From contig NZ_JAELYA010000002.1 of the NCBI RefSeq assembly GCF_017589465.1, forward strand, positions 558,001 through 622,000: DNA of 64,000 nt, read 5' to 3'. The notes under the pieces are model-generated. The model had not been told where the DNA came from, did no database searches, and saw only the letters and a list, made by a program, of their open reading frames with translations. Below, one piece after another: positions 51,647-61,376 of the stretch; position 1 is the stretch's first letter; the number at the start of each line of letters is the position of its first letter. A program made the translations under genes and the position numbers. This DNA is from Pseudomonas schmalbachii (lineage in GTDB: Bacteria; Pseudomonadota; Gammaproteobacteria; Pseudomonadales; Pseudomonadaceae).

Positions 51647-53122
51647 TCAACGGAACGGCGGCTCGTCAAAGCTCCGCAACTTCCGCGAATGCAGCGAATT
51701 CAGCTGCGTGCGCAACAGGTCCACCGCGGCGATGCCAATGGAAAGATGCTGACTCACCGCGCGCTGGTAGAACGCCGTAGCCGCGCCGGGCAGCTTGATC
51801 TCGCTGTGCAGCGGTTTGTCCGACACGCACAGCAGCGTGCCGTACGGCACCCGCAGGCGGTAGCCCTGGGCGGCGATGGTGCCGCTTTCCATGTCCACCG
51901 CGACGGCCCGCGCCAGGTTGATCAGCGGCCGCTCCTGCGCCCAGTGCAGTTCCCAGTTGCGGTCGTCGTAGGTCAGCACGGTGCCGGTACGCAGACGCTT
52001 TTTCAGCGATTCGCCGCGTTCGCCGGTGACCAGCGCGGCGGCTTCCTGCAGGGCGACCTGCACCTCGGCCAGCGCCGGGATCGGGATGTGCGGCGGCAGC
52101 ACGCGGTCGAGAATGCCGTCGCGCCGCATGTAGGCATGGGCCAGCACGTAGTCGCCGATGGTCTGCGACTGCCGCAGGCCGCCGCAGTGGCCGATCATCA
52201 GCCAGCAGTGCGGGCGCAGCACGGCAAGGTGGTCGGTGATGTTCTTCGCGTTGGACGGGCCGACGCCGATGTTCACCAGGGTCACGCCGTCGCCGTCGTT
52301 GGCGATCAGGTGGTAGGCCGGCATCTGGAAGCGGTGCCATTCCACGCTGGCGACGATGGCGTTGGCCTCGCCGTCGTCCATGCCGCGCTCGATGATCACG
52401 TTGCCCGGCAGGACCATGCGCACGAAGCGCGGGTCGTCGCGCATGCGCTCCAGGCCGAGGTGGATGAACTGGTCGACGTAGCGGTGGTAGTTGGTCAGCA
52501 GGATCCACGGCTGCACATGGCGCCAGTCGCTGCCGGTGTAGTGCACCAGGCGGCGCAGGGAGAAATCGACCCGCGCGGCGTCGAACAGCGCCAGCGGCAT
52601 CGGGTCGGCGTTCTCCCACTGGTAGAGGCCGTCGGCGATGCTGTCGGAAGTGGCCGACAGGTCGGTGCTGGGGAACACCCGCGCCAGCTCGGCAGCGGTC
52701 ACGCCGGACCCGGCCAGCTCGTCGCCCTGCTCGACCACGTAGGGATAGGGGATGTTGGTTTCGCTGGGGCCGACTTCCACCCGCACGGTGAAGTCCTCCA
52801 TCAGCGGCCGCAGCTGCTCCAGCAGGTATTTGCGGAAGGCTGCGGGCTGGGTGATGGTGACGGAGTAGGTGCCGGGCACCTGGACCTTGGCGTAGGCACG
52901 GGTGGTCGAGGGCACTTCGCCCTGGCAGAGGTAGGTCACGCGCAGCAACGGGTAGCGGAACATGGCGCGCTGGGCGGCGTCCGGCACCATGCGCTCCTTG
53001 AGGTAATGCCTCAGCGCCTGACTCAGGGCGCCGGTGGCGCGCTGGTGCAGTTCCGCCAGGCGATCGACCGCTTCCTCGGCGGTCTCTGCGACGATGAATG
53101 TGTCGTCGATGAAGGAATTCAT
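51647..53122 (-). CDS. amn: AMP nucleosidase
   Basis: 491 residues. Amn hydrolyses AMP to adenine and ribose-5-phosphate in purine salvage. The N-terminal part (to about 190) is the Amn-specific domain (e.g. VEVGPSETNIPYPYVVEQGD); the C-terminal part is a nucleoside-phosphorylase-like domain with NIGVGPSNAKNITDHLAVLR, WLMIGHCGGLRQSQTIGDYV and AVAVDMESGTIAAQGYRLRV (DMES substrate site), then LLCVSDKPLHSEIK. Length fits the E. coli protein (484). It is followed by family E repeats and deoC. Confidence 0.93.
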   Translation of the reverse strand: MNSFIDDTFIVAETAEEAVDRLAELHQRATGALSQALRHYLKERMVPDAAQRAMFRYPLLRVTYLCQGEVPSTTRAYAKVQVPGTYSVTITQPAAFRKYLLEQLRPLMEDFTVRVEVGPSETNIPYPYVVEQGDELAGSGVTAAELARVFPSTDLSATSDSIADGLYQWENADPMPLALFDAARVDFSLRRLVHYTGSDWRHVQPWILLTNYHRYVDQFIHLGLERMRDDPRFVRMVLPGNVIIERGMDDGEANAIVASVEWHRFQMPAYHLIANDGDGVTLVNIGVGPSNAKNITDHLAVLRPHCWLMIGHCGGLRQSQTIGDYVLAHAYMRRDGILDRVLPPHIPIPALAEVQVALQEAAALVTGERGESLKKRLRTGTVLTYDDRNWELHWAQERPLINLARAVAVDMESGTIAAQGYRLRVPYGTLLCVSDKPLHSEIKLPGAATAFYQRAVSQHLSIGIAAVDLLRTQLNSLHSRKLRSFDEPPFR

Positions 53123-53242
53123 GATTGGCTTCCTGTCTGAGCGATCAGCTACATCTTGCCTGCATCCATCTCAGAAAGGGATGACGATTTTTCGATCCCC
53201 GTGCCCGTCGTCGTCCGACAGACGGGCATGGGGAAGCGTCGG

Positions 53243-54892
53243 TCAGGACAGTTGCGGCATAGCCCGTGCCACCAGCGCCCCGACGTCCACGCCACGCGGC
53301 AGGGTGCCGTAGACGCGGCCGCTCTCGCCCAGGCGGCTGGCGATGAAGGCGTCGCTGACGGTGCTGTTGCCAGCCTCCAGCAACAGCTTGGCTTGCAGCG
53401 CAATGGCCACGTCCTCGGTGAGCTGGCGGGCGCGGTACTGGATGTCGGCAGTGTCGGCGAAAGCGGCCTTGAGGTTGCCGATATGCGCGGCAAGGCGTGC
53501 ATCGCCATGGCCGTCACCGAGTTCGCTGAACAGCGCGTCGAGCACGCCCGGTTCCTTGGACAGCGCACGCAGCACGTCCAGGCACTGCACGTTGCCGGAG
53601 CCTTCCCAGGTGGAGTTGACCGGAGCCTCGCGGTACAGACGCGGCAGGATGGTTTCCTCGACGTAGCCGGCGCCGCCCATGCATTCGGCGGCCTCGTTGA
53701 CCATCGCCGGGGCGCGCTTGCAGATCCAGTACTTGCCCACGGCGGTGACCAGGCGGGCGAACTTGTCCTCCTGCTCGTCGTGCATGTGGTCGAGGGCACG
53801 CCCCATGCGCATGGTCAGGGCCAGCGCGGCTTCGCTTTCCAGGGCCAGGTCGGCGAGCACGTTCTGCATCAGCGGCTGTTCGGCGAGCACGCGGCCGCCG
53901 ACCTTGCGGTGGGCGCAGTGATGCGCGGCCTGGGTCAGCGCCTGGCGCATCAGCGCGCTGGAGCCGAGCATGCAGTCGAAGCGGGTCATCGCCACCATCT
54001 CGATGATGGTCGGCACGCCGCGGCCTTCCTCGCCGACCATCCAGGCCAGGGCGCCACGGAATTCCACCTCGCTGGAGGCGTTCGACCAATTGCCCAGCTT
54101 GTTCTTCAGGCGCTGCACGTAGAACTCGTTGCGCGTGCCGTCCGGGCGGTGGCGCGGCAGCAGGAAGCAGGTCAGGCCCTTGTCGGTCTGGGCCAGGGTG
54201 AGGAAGGCATCGCACATCGGCGCCGAGCAGAACCACTTGTGCCCGACCAGTTCGTAAGGCTGGCCCGGGCCGTTGGCGGCCACCGGATAGGCGCGCGTGG
54301 TGTTGGCGCGCACGTCGGTGCCGCCCTGCTTCTCGGTCATCGCCATGCCGATGGTGACGCCGGCCTTCTGCTCCATCGGCACATTGCGCGGGTCGTACTG
54401 GGTGGCGAGGATCTTCGGCAGCCACTTCTCGGCGAGATCCGGCTGCAGCTTGATCGCCGGCACGGCGGCGAAGGTCATGGTCAGCGGGCAGCCGCTGCCG
54501 GCCTCGGCCTGGGCATGCAGGTAATAGAGGCCGGCACGGGCGACCTGAGCGCCGGCACGCGGATCGGTCCACGGCAGCGACGTCAGGCCATGCTCGATGG
54601 CCGCGCGCATCAGCTCATGGTAGGCCGGGTGGAATTCCACCAGGTCGATGCGATGGCCGTAGCGATCGTGGGTCTTGAACACCGGCTTGTTCTCGTTGGC
54701 GAGGAAGCCGGCCGCGAGCAGCGGGCCGCCGGCCAGTGCGCCGTAGGCATCCATCTTCTGCTCGGCCCAGCCGCCATCGAAGCGGCGGACCCATTCCTGC
54801 AGCGGCAGGTCGATGCGGTAGAGGTTGGCGCCGTCCAGCGGCGGCACCTGGTTGGTCACTTCGTGGGTTTCGGCGTACTTGTGCGGGTTCAT
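53243..54892 (-). CDS. Acyl-CoA dehydrogenase, AidB-like
   Basis: 549 residues of the acyl-CoA dehydrogenase superfamily, in the AidB/large branch (NQVPPLDGANLYRIDLPLQE at the N-terminus). FAD-binding parts include GMAMTEKQGGTDVRANTTRA, KWFCSAPMCDAFLTLAQTDK and CMGGAGYVEETILPRLYREA, with R and S segments near ANSTWEGSGNVQCLDVLRA-like text (VNSTWEGSGNVQCLDVLRAL). AidB-type proteins are linked with DNA-alkylation stress; whether this one dehydrogenates a CoA ester is unknown. Its start overlaps the TetR stop in ATGA, so it is controlled with that gene. Confidence 0.87.
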   Translation of the reverse strand: MNPHKYAETHEVTNQVPPLDGANLYRIDLPLQEWVRRFDGGWAEQKMDAYGALAGGPLLAAGFLANENKPVFKTHDRYGHRIDLVEFHPAYHELMRAAIEHGLTSLPWTDPRAGAQVARAGLYYLHAQAEAGSGCPLTMTFAAVPAIKLQPDLAEKWLPKILATQYDPRNVPMEQKAGVTIGMAMTEKQGGTDVRANTTRAYPVAANGPGQPYELVGHKWFCSAPMCDAFLTLAQTDKGLTCFLLPRHRPDGTRNEFYVQRLKNKLGNWSNASSEVEFRGALAWMVGEEGRGVPTIIEMVAMTRFDCMLGSSALMRQALTQAAHHCAHRKVGGRVLAEQPLMQNVLADLALESEAALALTMRMGRALDHMHDEQEDKFARLVTAVGKYWICKRAPAMVNEAAECMGGAGYVEETILPRLYREAPVNSTWEGSGNVQCLDVLRALSKEPGVLDALFSELGDGHGDARLAAHIGNLKAAFADTADIQYRARQLTEDVAIALQAKLLLEAGNSTVSDAFIASRLGESGRVYGTLPRGVDVGALVARAMPQLS

Positions 54893-55542
54893 TTCTTATT
54901 CTCCTGTGTGAACAGTGGCGCGCCGACGGCGCGCAGGCAGAACTGGACGAGGGCCTGGCTGACTTGCTCCAGGTCCAGCGTGGTTTCGCCGACATCGCGG
55001 GCTGCGCGCGCCGGGGGTGAAAGCGGGCCGACCAGCGCTTCGGCGATGGCGCCGACCAGGCAGGCGGCGCTCAGGTGGATCTGCGAGACCTGGAACACAC
55101 CACGGGCGACGCCCTCTTCGAGCAGATTGGCGAACAGCTCGGCATAGGCTTCGCGGAAGATCAGGCGTTGTTCGTCGACCTCCGGATCGACCGGCTCGGC
55201 GATCAGCGCGAATGCCAGTTGGCGGCTCTCCCAGGCGCGCGCGGCGAAACGGTGGAGGCCGTCGGCCAGGCGCCGGGTGGGGTCGCCGGGAGCGCCAAGG
55301 GCTTCGCCGAGGGCATCCACCTCACGCTGGCTGGCGCGGGCGAAAACCTCGGCGGCGAGCTGGCCCTTGCTGCGGAAGTAGCGATAGAGGCTGCCGGTGG
55401 CCATGCCGGCCTGCTCGGCCAGCCCCTGCATGGTCAGCGCGGCGAAACCGCCTTCGGCGACCTGCGCCTGGGCCAGCTCCAGGATGCGCTCGCGCTGGGC
55501 GTTGTCCCGTTGCAAGCGGGCTTCGGTGATGCGGTAGGCCAT
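54889..55542 (-). CDS. TetR-family regulator of the adjacent acyl-CoA dehydrogenase
   Basis: 217 residues. N-terminal HTH: ERILELAQAQVAEGGFAALT then MQGLAEQAGMATGSLYRYFR and SKGQLAAEVFARA, the classical TetR pattern; the C-terminus is a helical ligand domain. Two palindromic operators TGAATC-NN-GATTCA lie directly upstream of the start, so it very probably represses itself and the coupled acyl-CoA dehydrogenase, with an acyl-type ligand as a plausible inducer. Confidence 0.88.
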   Translation of the reverse strand: MAYRITEARLQRDNAQRERILELAQAQVAEGGFAALTMQGLAEQAGMATGSLYRYFRSKGQLAAEVFARASQREVDALGEALGAPGDPTRRLADGLHRFAARAWESRQLAFALIAEPVDPEVDEQRLIFREAYAELFANLLEEGVARGVFQVSQIHLSAACLVGAIAEALVGPLSPPARAARDVGETTLDLEQVSQALVQFCLRAVGAPLFTQENKK

Positions 55543-55546
55543 GATC

Positions 55547-55588
55547 TGAATCCTGATTCATTTCTTCCATGTAGTGAATCACGATTCA
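55547..55588. promoter_or_regulatory. Paired TetR operators
   Basis: TGAATCCTGATTCA (55547-55560) and TGAATCACGATTCA (55575-55588), centres 28 bases apart, both TGAATC-NN-GATTCA; a degenerate third, TGAATCGAATCA, is at 55614-55625. They cover the region just upstream of the TetR start codon (55542). Confidence 0.75.
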
Positions 55589-55715
55589 TAATTTGGTCAA
55601 GTGGAATTTTGCGTGAATCGAATCAGCAGGCACTTCCGCCAAGGGAAGGAACGACATGCATGCCGCAGGGTGGCGTTGAACGCAGCGATACCCGCCATTG
55701 GCGGCGGAGTTGGGT

Positions 55716-55769
55716 GTAGGGCGGGTGCAACCCGCCATTTCACCGATTGGCGGGTTGCACCCGCCCTAC
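55716..55769. repeat. Extragenic palindrome, family A, containing the ladS stop codon
   Basis: GTAGGGCGGGTGCAACCCGCC followed by GGCGGGTTGCACCCGCCCTA C. The final arm reaches into ladS: the TAG stop at 55766-55768 is formed by repeat bases. Confidence 0.75.
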
Positions 55770-58153
55770 AGGACCGCCGTCACACCCGGCTGGCACAGCA
55801 GCCAGTCGTGCAGCAGGGTCTGCAGTTCCTCGAAGCGCACCGGCTTGGCCAGGTAGTCGCTCATGCCGGCGGCCAGGCAGCGTGTGCGGTCGTCGCTGTG
55901 GCTGTGGGCGGTGACTGCCAGCACCGGCAGGTCCGCGCCCTGCGGCAGCGCGCGGATCGCCCGGCAGGTGGCGAAGCCGTCCATGCCGGGCATCTGGCAA
56001 TCCAGCAGCACCGCATCGATGGGCTCGCGGCCGAGCAGCTCGACGGCGTCGGCGCCATTGTCGGCGGTGCGCACGCGGTAGCCGAGCTTGAGCAGCATGC
56101 CGCGGATCACCAACTGGTTGATCGCATCGTCCTCCACCACCAGCACCGTGCATTGCTCAGGCCGGCGCAGCGCCTGGCCGCCCGCGCGCCGGGGCGGCGG
56201 CGCGATGTTCTGCAGTGGCCGGTTGAGTTGCAGGGCCAGGGCGAAGCGGCTGCCCCGGCCGGGATCGGAGTCGTGCATCAGCGAACCGCCCATCAGTTCG
56301 ACCAGTTGCCGGCAGAGCGCCAGGCCGATGCCGAGGCCGCCGTACTCGCGGGTCATCGAGCCATCCAGCTGGAAGAAGCGCTGGTAGAGCGAATCGCCCG
56401 GTGGCGTGGTGAGGCCGATGCCGGTATCCAGCACCTCGGCGCGCAGGGCGACGGCATCGCTGCAGCGGTTTCCGCCGATCCGCAGGGTCACGCTGCCGCG
56501 GGCGGTGAACTTGATGGCATTGTCCAGCAGATAGCCGAGCGCCTGGGCCAGCTTGGCCGCGTCGCCTTCGAGGGTGTCCGGCAGGCTTTCGTCGAGCTGC
56601 AGGATGAACTGCAGGCCCTTTTCCTCTGCGCGCGGCGCGTATTGCGCGCGCAGGCTGTCGCACAGGCCGCGCAGGCTGAAGGGTTCGCGCCGCGGGTAGA
56701 GCTTGCCGGCCTGCAGTTCGGTGAGGGCGAGGATGTCGTTGACCATGCGCATCAGGTCGCGCGCCGAGCTGGTGGCAGTCTTCTGGTACTGCGCCAGCTC
56801 GATGTCCATCGGCACCGTCTGCATCAGCTCCAGCGAGCCGATCACCCCGCTCATCGGCGTGCGCAGCTCGTGGGTGACGGTGGCGAGGAATTCGTCCTTC
56901 AGGCGGTTGCTGGCGGCCAGTTCGTGGTTGAGCTGTTCCAGCTTGGCGCTGCTCTCCTGGAGGATGCGCGAGCGCTCCTCCTTCATCGCGTTGATGCGGT
57001 CGGCCAGCGCCAGCGACAGCAGCCCGACCTCCAGCGCCGAGCCGATCTGGCTGGCGTACATGGTGAGGAACACGTTGGGCAGAAAGCCCAGCACCATCAG
57101 GGTGTTGATCACCCCGCCAAGGAGGAAGGCCGTCCAGGCGAAGATGAAGTAGCGCGCCACGCGCAGGCCGCGCAGCCAGGCGAAGATGCCGGCGGTGAAG
57201 ATCAGCACGGTGAAGGCCAGCGCCAGGTAGGTCGCCAGGCGCAGGGCAATCGCATAGCTGACGGTCAGCGCCAGCAGCATCACCAGCGCGCCGATGCCAG
57301 CCAGCACCAGCAGCAGGCGGTCGACCCACGGGCTGTGGTCGCGGGTCTGCAGGAAGCTGCGGGCGAACAGGCAGCCGAACAGCCCCGCCGAGCCGATCAG
57401 GAAGGGCGTCGCGGCGTTCGCCCACCAGGGGTTGTCCGGCCAGAAGTATTCGATGCCGGCGCCGTTCACGGACACCTGGTAGAGGCCGAACGAGGCGATA
57501 TAGAGGATGTAGTAGAGGTAGCTGGTATCGCGGACGCTGAGGAAGATGAACAGGTTGTAGACCAGCATCGCCAGCAGCACGCCGTAGATCAGCCCGAGCA
57601 CGTAGATGCGCTCGGGCTGCGCCTCCAGGTAGGCGATGGGCGACCAGAGGGTCAGCGGCACCTGGATCGAGCCCTGGCTTTCCAGGCGCAGGTAGACGCG
57701 CTGCGGCTCGTTCGGCGGCAGCTTGAGGCGGAACACGTAGTTGTTCAGGCGGACGTCGCGGCTGGAGAACGCCAGGGTGTCGCCGGTGCGGCTCTGCAGG
57801 CGATAGCCGCCCTTGCCGTCCGGTACGTAGAGCTCCAGCTTGTCCAGCGGCGGGTAGGCCAGTTCCAGCAGGCGCAGGGTGGGATCGCTGGGCTTGCGCG
57901 GGCGGTATTCGAGGTCCACCCGCAGCCAGAACACCGAGCGCGAGTAGCCGGCATTCAGCACGTCGCCCTCGTGCCGGCGGAAGCTGCCGGCCAGCGCAGC
58001 GGAGCTGATCTCGGCGATGTCGGCGTGGCCACGCACGTCCTCGAACACATCCATTTCGCGGCCGAGCGGCAGGCTTTGCAGAGACTCGTCGAACGCCACG
58101 GCGCCCGCCATTGGCGACAGCATGAACAGGAAAAGGATCAGCCAATAGCGCAT
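55766..58153 (-). CDS. ladS: Hybrid sensor kinase LadS
   Basis: 795 residues. Order: signal peptide (to about 18), periplasmic 7TMR-DISMED2 domain (about 25-155, with GYSRSVFWLRVDLEYRPRKP), seven-helix 7TM-DISM region (about 180-385), a linker coiled coil, HisKA with H-box FLATVTHELRTP (His about 427), HATPase (TREYGGLGIGLALCRQLVEL), and one receiver domain with AVLLDCQMPGMDGF (Asp about 717) and AKPVRF. This is the LadS layout. In P. aeruginosa LadS promotes biofilm and lowers acute virulence via the Gac/Rsm system. No Hpt domain is present, consistent with LadS passing phosphate to GacS. Confidence 0.9.
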   Translation of the reverse strand: MRYWLILFLFMLSPMAGAVAFDESLQSLPLGREMDVFEDVRGHADIAEISSAALAGSFRRHEGDVLNAGYSRSVFWLRVDLEYRPRKPSDPTLRLLELAYPPLDKLELYVPDGKGGYRLQSRTGDTLAFSSRDVRLNNYVFRLKLPPNEPQRVYLRLESQGSIQVPLTLWSPIAYLEAQPERIYVLGLIYGVLLAMLVYNLFIFLSVRDTSYLYYILYIASFGLYQVSVNGAGIEYFWPDNPWWANAATPFLIGSAGLFGCLFARSFLQTRDHSPWVDRLLLVLAGIGALVMLLALTVSYAIALRLATYLALAFTVLIFTAGIFAWLRGLRVARYFIFAWTAFLLGGVINTLMVLGFLPNVFLTMYASQIGSALEVGLLSLALADRINAMKEERSRILQESSAKLEQLNHELAASNRLKDEFLATVTHELRTPMSGVIGSLELMQTVPMDIELAQYQKTATSSARDLMRMVNDILALTELQAGKLYPRREPFSLRGLCDSLRAQYAPRAEEKGLQFILQLDESLPDTLEGDAAKLAQALGYLLDNAIKFTARGSVTLRIGGNRCSDAVALRAEVLDTGIGLTTPPGDSLYQRFFQLDGSMTREYGGLGIGLALCRQLVELMGGSLMHDSDPGRGSRFALALQLNRPLQNIAPPPRRAGGQALRRPEQCTVLVVEDDAINQLVIRGMLLKLGYRVRTADNGADAVELLGREPIDAVLLDCQMPGMDGFATCRAIRALPQGADLPVLAVTAHSHSDDRTRCLAAGMSDYLAKPVRFEELQTLLHDWLLCQPGVTAVL

Positions 58154-58371
58154 GTCGCCCCGCGAACTCCCTGGCAGCGGCGCGTCGCTGGATGCGCGCG
58201 CCGTCGTTGTCTGAAACCGGCGAACTCTAGCATAGGCCCACGGCCAATCTTCGGCCGGGCAGAGGGGATTTCATCGCCGGCGCTCGCACAGTCTTCCCCG
58301 ATGTGGTAGGTAGCTGCCTCTTCCGCCCGCCGCCGGGCCTCACCCACCGATTAGTGATAAGCTGCCGCGCC

Positions 58372-59169
58372 ATGAAAACACCAACCTCCCGCCCCGTAGT
58401 GCTCTGCCTGTCCGGTCACGATCCGAGCGGCGGCGCCGGCCTGCAGGCCGATATCGAAGCCCTGATCGCCCAGGGTTGCCACGCCGCGCCGACCGTTACC
58501 GCGCTGACCGTGCAGGACACCGTCAACGTCTCCGATTTCCGCGTGCTCGACCGCGAGTGGGTGCTGGCCCAGGCCAACGCCGTGATCGCCGACCTGCCGG
58601 TAGCGGCGGTCAAGCTGGGCATGCTCGGCTCGGTGCAGATGGTCGAAACCGTGCTGGAAATCATGCAGTCGCTGCCCGGCGTGCCGCTGGTCTGCGATCC
58701 GGTGCTGCGCGCCGGCGGCGGCGGTGCCCTGGGCAAGGACGACGTCGGCTACGCCATGCGCGAGCGCCTGCTGCCGATCGCCGCCATCGCCACGCCGAAC
58801 CTGCCGGAAGCGCGCATCCTCGCCGAACTGCCGGAAGGCACGGCGGACCAGTGCGCGGAGAAGCTGCTGCCGTTCGTCCAGCACCTGCTGATCACCGGCG
58901 GCCACGGCGACGAGGCCGAGGTGCACAACCGCCTGTACTGCCGCGACGGCAGCCAGCACACCTTCACCTGCCAGCGCCTGCCGGGCAGCTATCATGGTTC
59001 CGGATGCACCCTGGCCAGCACCCTGGCCGGCCGCCTGGCGCTCGGCGAGGAACTGGTCAGCGCCGTGCGCAGCGCCCTCGACTACACCTGGCGCACCCTG
59101 CGCGACGCCGAGGCACCGGGCCGTGGCCAGTACGTGCCGCGCCGGCTGCCGCTGGACTTCTGCTCCTGA
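58372..59169 (+). CDS. thiD: Hydroxymethylpyrimidine/phosphomethylpyrimidine kinase
   Basis: 265 residues from ATG 58372. ThiD phosphorylates HMP and HMP-P for thiamine synthesis. Motifs: LCLSGHDPSGGAGLQADIEA (ribokinase-like N-terminal), TALTVQDTVNV, VKLGMLGS, VCDPVLRAGGGGAL, and PGSYHGSGCTLASTLAGRLA (GSGC anion hole). Ends 12 bases before thiE, with which it forms a unit. Confidence 0.93.
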   Translation: MKTPTSRPVVLCLSGHDPSGGAGLQADIEALIAQGCHAAPTVTALTVQDTVNVSDFRVLDREWVLAQANAVIADLPVAAVKLGMLGSVQMVETVLEIMQSLPGVPLVCDPVLRAGGGGALGKDDVGYAMRERLLPIAAIATPNLPEARILAELPEGTADQCAEKLLPFVQHLLITGGHGDEAEVHNRLYCRDGSQHTFTCQRLPGSYHGSGCTLASTLAGRLALGEELVSAVRSALDYTWRTLRDAEAPGRGQYVPRRLPLDFCS

Positions 59170-59181
59170 TCCGAGGCCCCC

Positions 59182-59811
59182 ATGAAGCTCCGTGGACTCT
59201 ATGCCATCACCGACAGCCAGCTGCTCGCCGACGGCCGCCTGCTGCCCTACGTCGAGGCCGCGCTGAAAGGCGGCGCGCGCCTGCTGCAATACCGCGACAA
59301 GTCCAGCGACGAATCCCGTCGCCTGCGTGAAGCGGAAAGCCTGCGCGAACTCTGCGAGCGCCACGGCGCGCAGCTGATCATCAACGATGACGCCGAACTC
59401 GCCGCACGTCTCGGCGTCGGCGTGCACCTCGGGCAGACCGACGGCTCGATTTCCGCCGCCCGCGCCCTGCTCGGCCGCAACGCGCTGGTCGGCGGCACCT
59501 GCCACGCCAGCCTCGACCTGGCCGCGCAGGCCGTGCAGGAAGGCGCCAGCTACATCGCCTTCGGCCGCTTCTTCAATTCCCAGACCAAACCCGGCGCGCC
59601 GGCAGCCACCGTCGAGCTGCTGGAACAGGCCAGCGCCCGGTTCAACCTGCCGGTCGTCGCCATCGGCGGCGTGACCGTGGAGAACGCCCCCGAACTGATC
59701 GGCCGCGGCGCCGACCTGATCGCCGTGATCCACGCGCTGTTCGCCGCCGACTCCGCCGCCGAGGTGGAACGCCGCGCCCATGCCTTCAGCGCCCTGTTCC
59801 AGGCCGACTGA
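59182..59811 (+). CDS. thiE: Thiamine-phosphate synthase
   Basis: 209 residues. ThiE joins HMP-PP and the thiazole phosphate. Family segments: [86 protein letters not shown] and [20 protein letters not shown]. Located between thiD and hemL on the same strand; the group thiD-thiE-hemL is conserved in Pseudomonas. Confidence 0.93.
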   Translation: MKLRGLYAITDSQLLADGRLLPYVEAALKGGARLLQYRDKSSDESRRLREAESLRELCERHGAQLIINDDAELAARLGVGVHLGQTDGSISAARALLGRNALVGGTCHASLDLAAQAVQEGASYIAFGRFFNSQTKPGAPAATVELLEQASARFNLPVVAIGGVTVENAPELIGRGADLIAVIHALFAADSAAEVERRAHAFSALFQAD

Positions 59812-59859
59812 GGCTGGCCGGACCCAATTCCGAATTCAGATATATCTGCGAGGTTCCGC

Positions 59860-61143
59860 ATGTCCCGTTCCGAAACGCTGTTCGCCAATGCCCAGAAGCA
59901 CATCCCCGGCGGCGTCAACTCCCCGGTCCGCGCCTTCAAGAGCGTCGGCGGCACGCCGCTGTTCTTCAAGCACGCAGCCGGCGCCTACGTGGTGGATGAA
60001 GACGACAAGCGCTACGTCGACTATGTCGGCTCCTGGGGCCCGATGATCCTCGGGCACAGCCATCCGGACGTCCTCGATGCGGTGCGCAAGCAGCTGGAGC
60101 ACGGCCTGTCCTACGGCGCGCCGACCGCACTGGAAGTGGAAATGGCGGACCTGGTCTGCTCGCTGGTGCCGTCGATGGAGATGGTGCGCATGGTCAGCTC
60201 CGGCACCGAGGCGACCATGAGCGCCATCCGTCTGGCCCGTGGTTTCACCGGCCGCGACAGCATCATCAAGTTCGAGGGCTGCTACCACGGCCACTCCGAC
60301 AGCCTGCTGGTGAAAGCCGGCTCCGGCGCCCTGACCTTCGGCGTACCGAATTCCCCGGGCGTGCCGGCGGCCTTCGCCAAGCACACCCTGACCCTGCCGT
60401 TCAACGACATCGCCGCCGTCGAAAAGACCCTGTCGGAAGTTGGCAGCGAAGTGGCGTGCATCATCGTCGAGCCGGTCGCCGGCAACATGAACTGCGTACC
60501 GCCGGCCCCGGGCTTCCTCGAAGGCCTGCGCAGCCTGTGCGACAAACACGGCGTGGTGCTGATCTTCGACGAAGTGATGACCGGCTTCCGCGTCGCCCTC
60601 GGCGGCGCCCAGGCGCTCTACGGTGTGACCCCGGACCTGTCGACCTTCGGCAAGATCATCGGCGGCGGCATGCCGGTCGGCGCCTTCGGCGGCAAGCGCG
60701 AGATCATGGAGCAGATTTCCCCCCTCGGCCCGGTCTACCAGGCAGGCACCCTGTCGGGTAACCCGTTGGCCATGGCCGCCGGCCTGACCACCCTGCGCCT
60801 GATCAGCCGTCCGGGCTTCCACGACGAACTGACCGCCTACACCACCCGCATGCTGCAAGGCCTGCAGGACCGTGCCGACGCCGCCGGCGTGCCCTTCGTG
60901 ACCACCCAGGCGGGCGCCGCCATGTTCGGCCTGTACTTCACCGGCGCCGACGACATCGTGACTTTCGAAGACGTGATGGGCAGCGACGTGGAACGCTTCA
61001 AGCGCTTCTTCCACCTGATGCTGGACGGCGGCGTGTACCTGGCGCCGAGCGCCTTCGAGGCCGGCTTCACCTCCATCGCCCACGGCGAAACCGAGCTGAA
61101 ACTGACCCTGGACGCCGCCGAGCGCGCCTTCGCCGCAATGTAG
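59860..61143 (+). CDS. hemL: Glutamate-1-semialdehyde 2,1-aminomutase
   Basis: 427 residues, normal size. HemL makes 5-aminolevulinate for haem. Features: [96 protein letters not shown] and the PLP lysine in [18 protein letters not shown]. The gene's TAG stop (61141-61143) lies in the first bases of a family B repeat. Confidence 0.95.
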   Translation: MSRSETLFANAQKHIPGGVNSPVRAFKSVGGTPLFFKHAAGAYVVDEDDKRYVDYVGSWGPMILGHSHPDVLDAVRKQLEHGLSYGAPTALEVEMADLVCSLVPSMEMVRMVSSGTEATMSAIRLARGFTGRDSIIKFEGCYHGHSDSLLVKAGSGALTFGVPNSPGVPAAFAKHTLTLPFNDIAAVEKTLSEVGSEVACIIVEPVAGNMNCVPPAPGFLEGLRSLCDKHGVVLIFDEVMTGFRVALGGAQALYGVTPDLSTFGKIIGGGMPVGAFGGKREIMEQISPLGPVYQAGTLSGNPLAMAAGLTTLRLISRPGFHDELTAYTTRMLQGLQDRADAAGVPFVTTQAGAAMFGLYFTGADDIVTFEDVMGSDVERFKRFFHLMLDGGVYLAPSAFEAGFTSIAHGETELKLTLDAAERAFAAM

Positions 61144-61212
61144 GTTGGTGCTGAGCCTGCGAAGCCCAACGTCACGCGATGTTGGGCTTCACTACGTTCA
61201 GCACCAACCTAC
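61140..61212. repeat. Extragenic palindrome, family B, containing the hemL stop codon
   Basis: GTAGGTTGGTGCTGAGCCTG ... GTTGGGCTTCACTACGTTCA ... CCAACCTAC. The GTAG at its start supplies the TAG stop of hemL. Confidence 0.75.
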
Positions 61213-61376
61213 GACCACTCCAGGCCACACGTCGGCAATGCGTAATCCGCCCGTTCGGACAGAAAAGCAGGCAAAGGCTTTGTAACAAGCCGCAGGCTTA
61301 TTTCATAATGCGAAGGTCAGTGCATCTCGCTGGCCGGGCTGTCGCCCGCCCCCGATTCTGGAGGCCCTTTCTCCCT

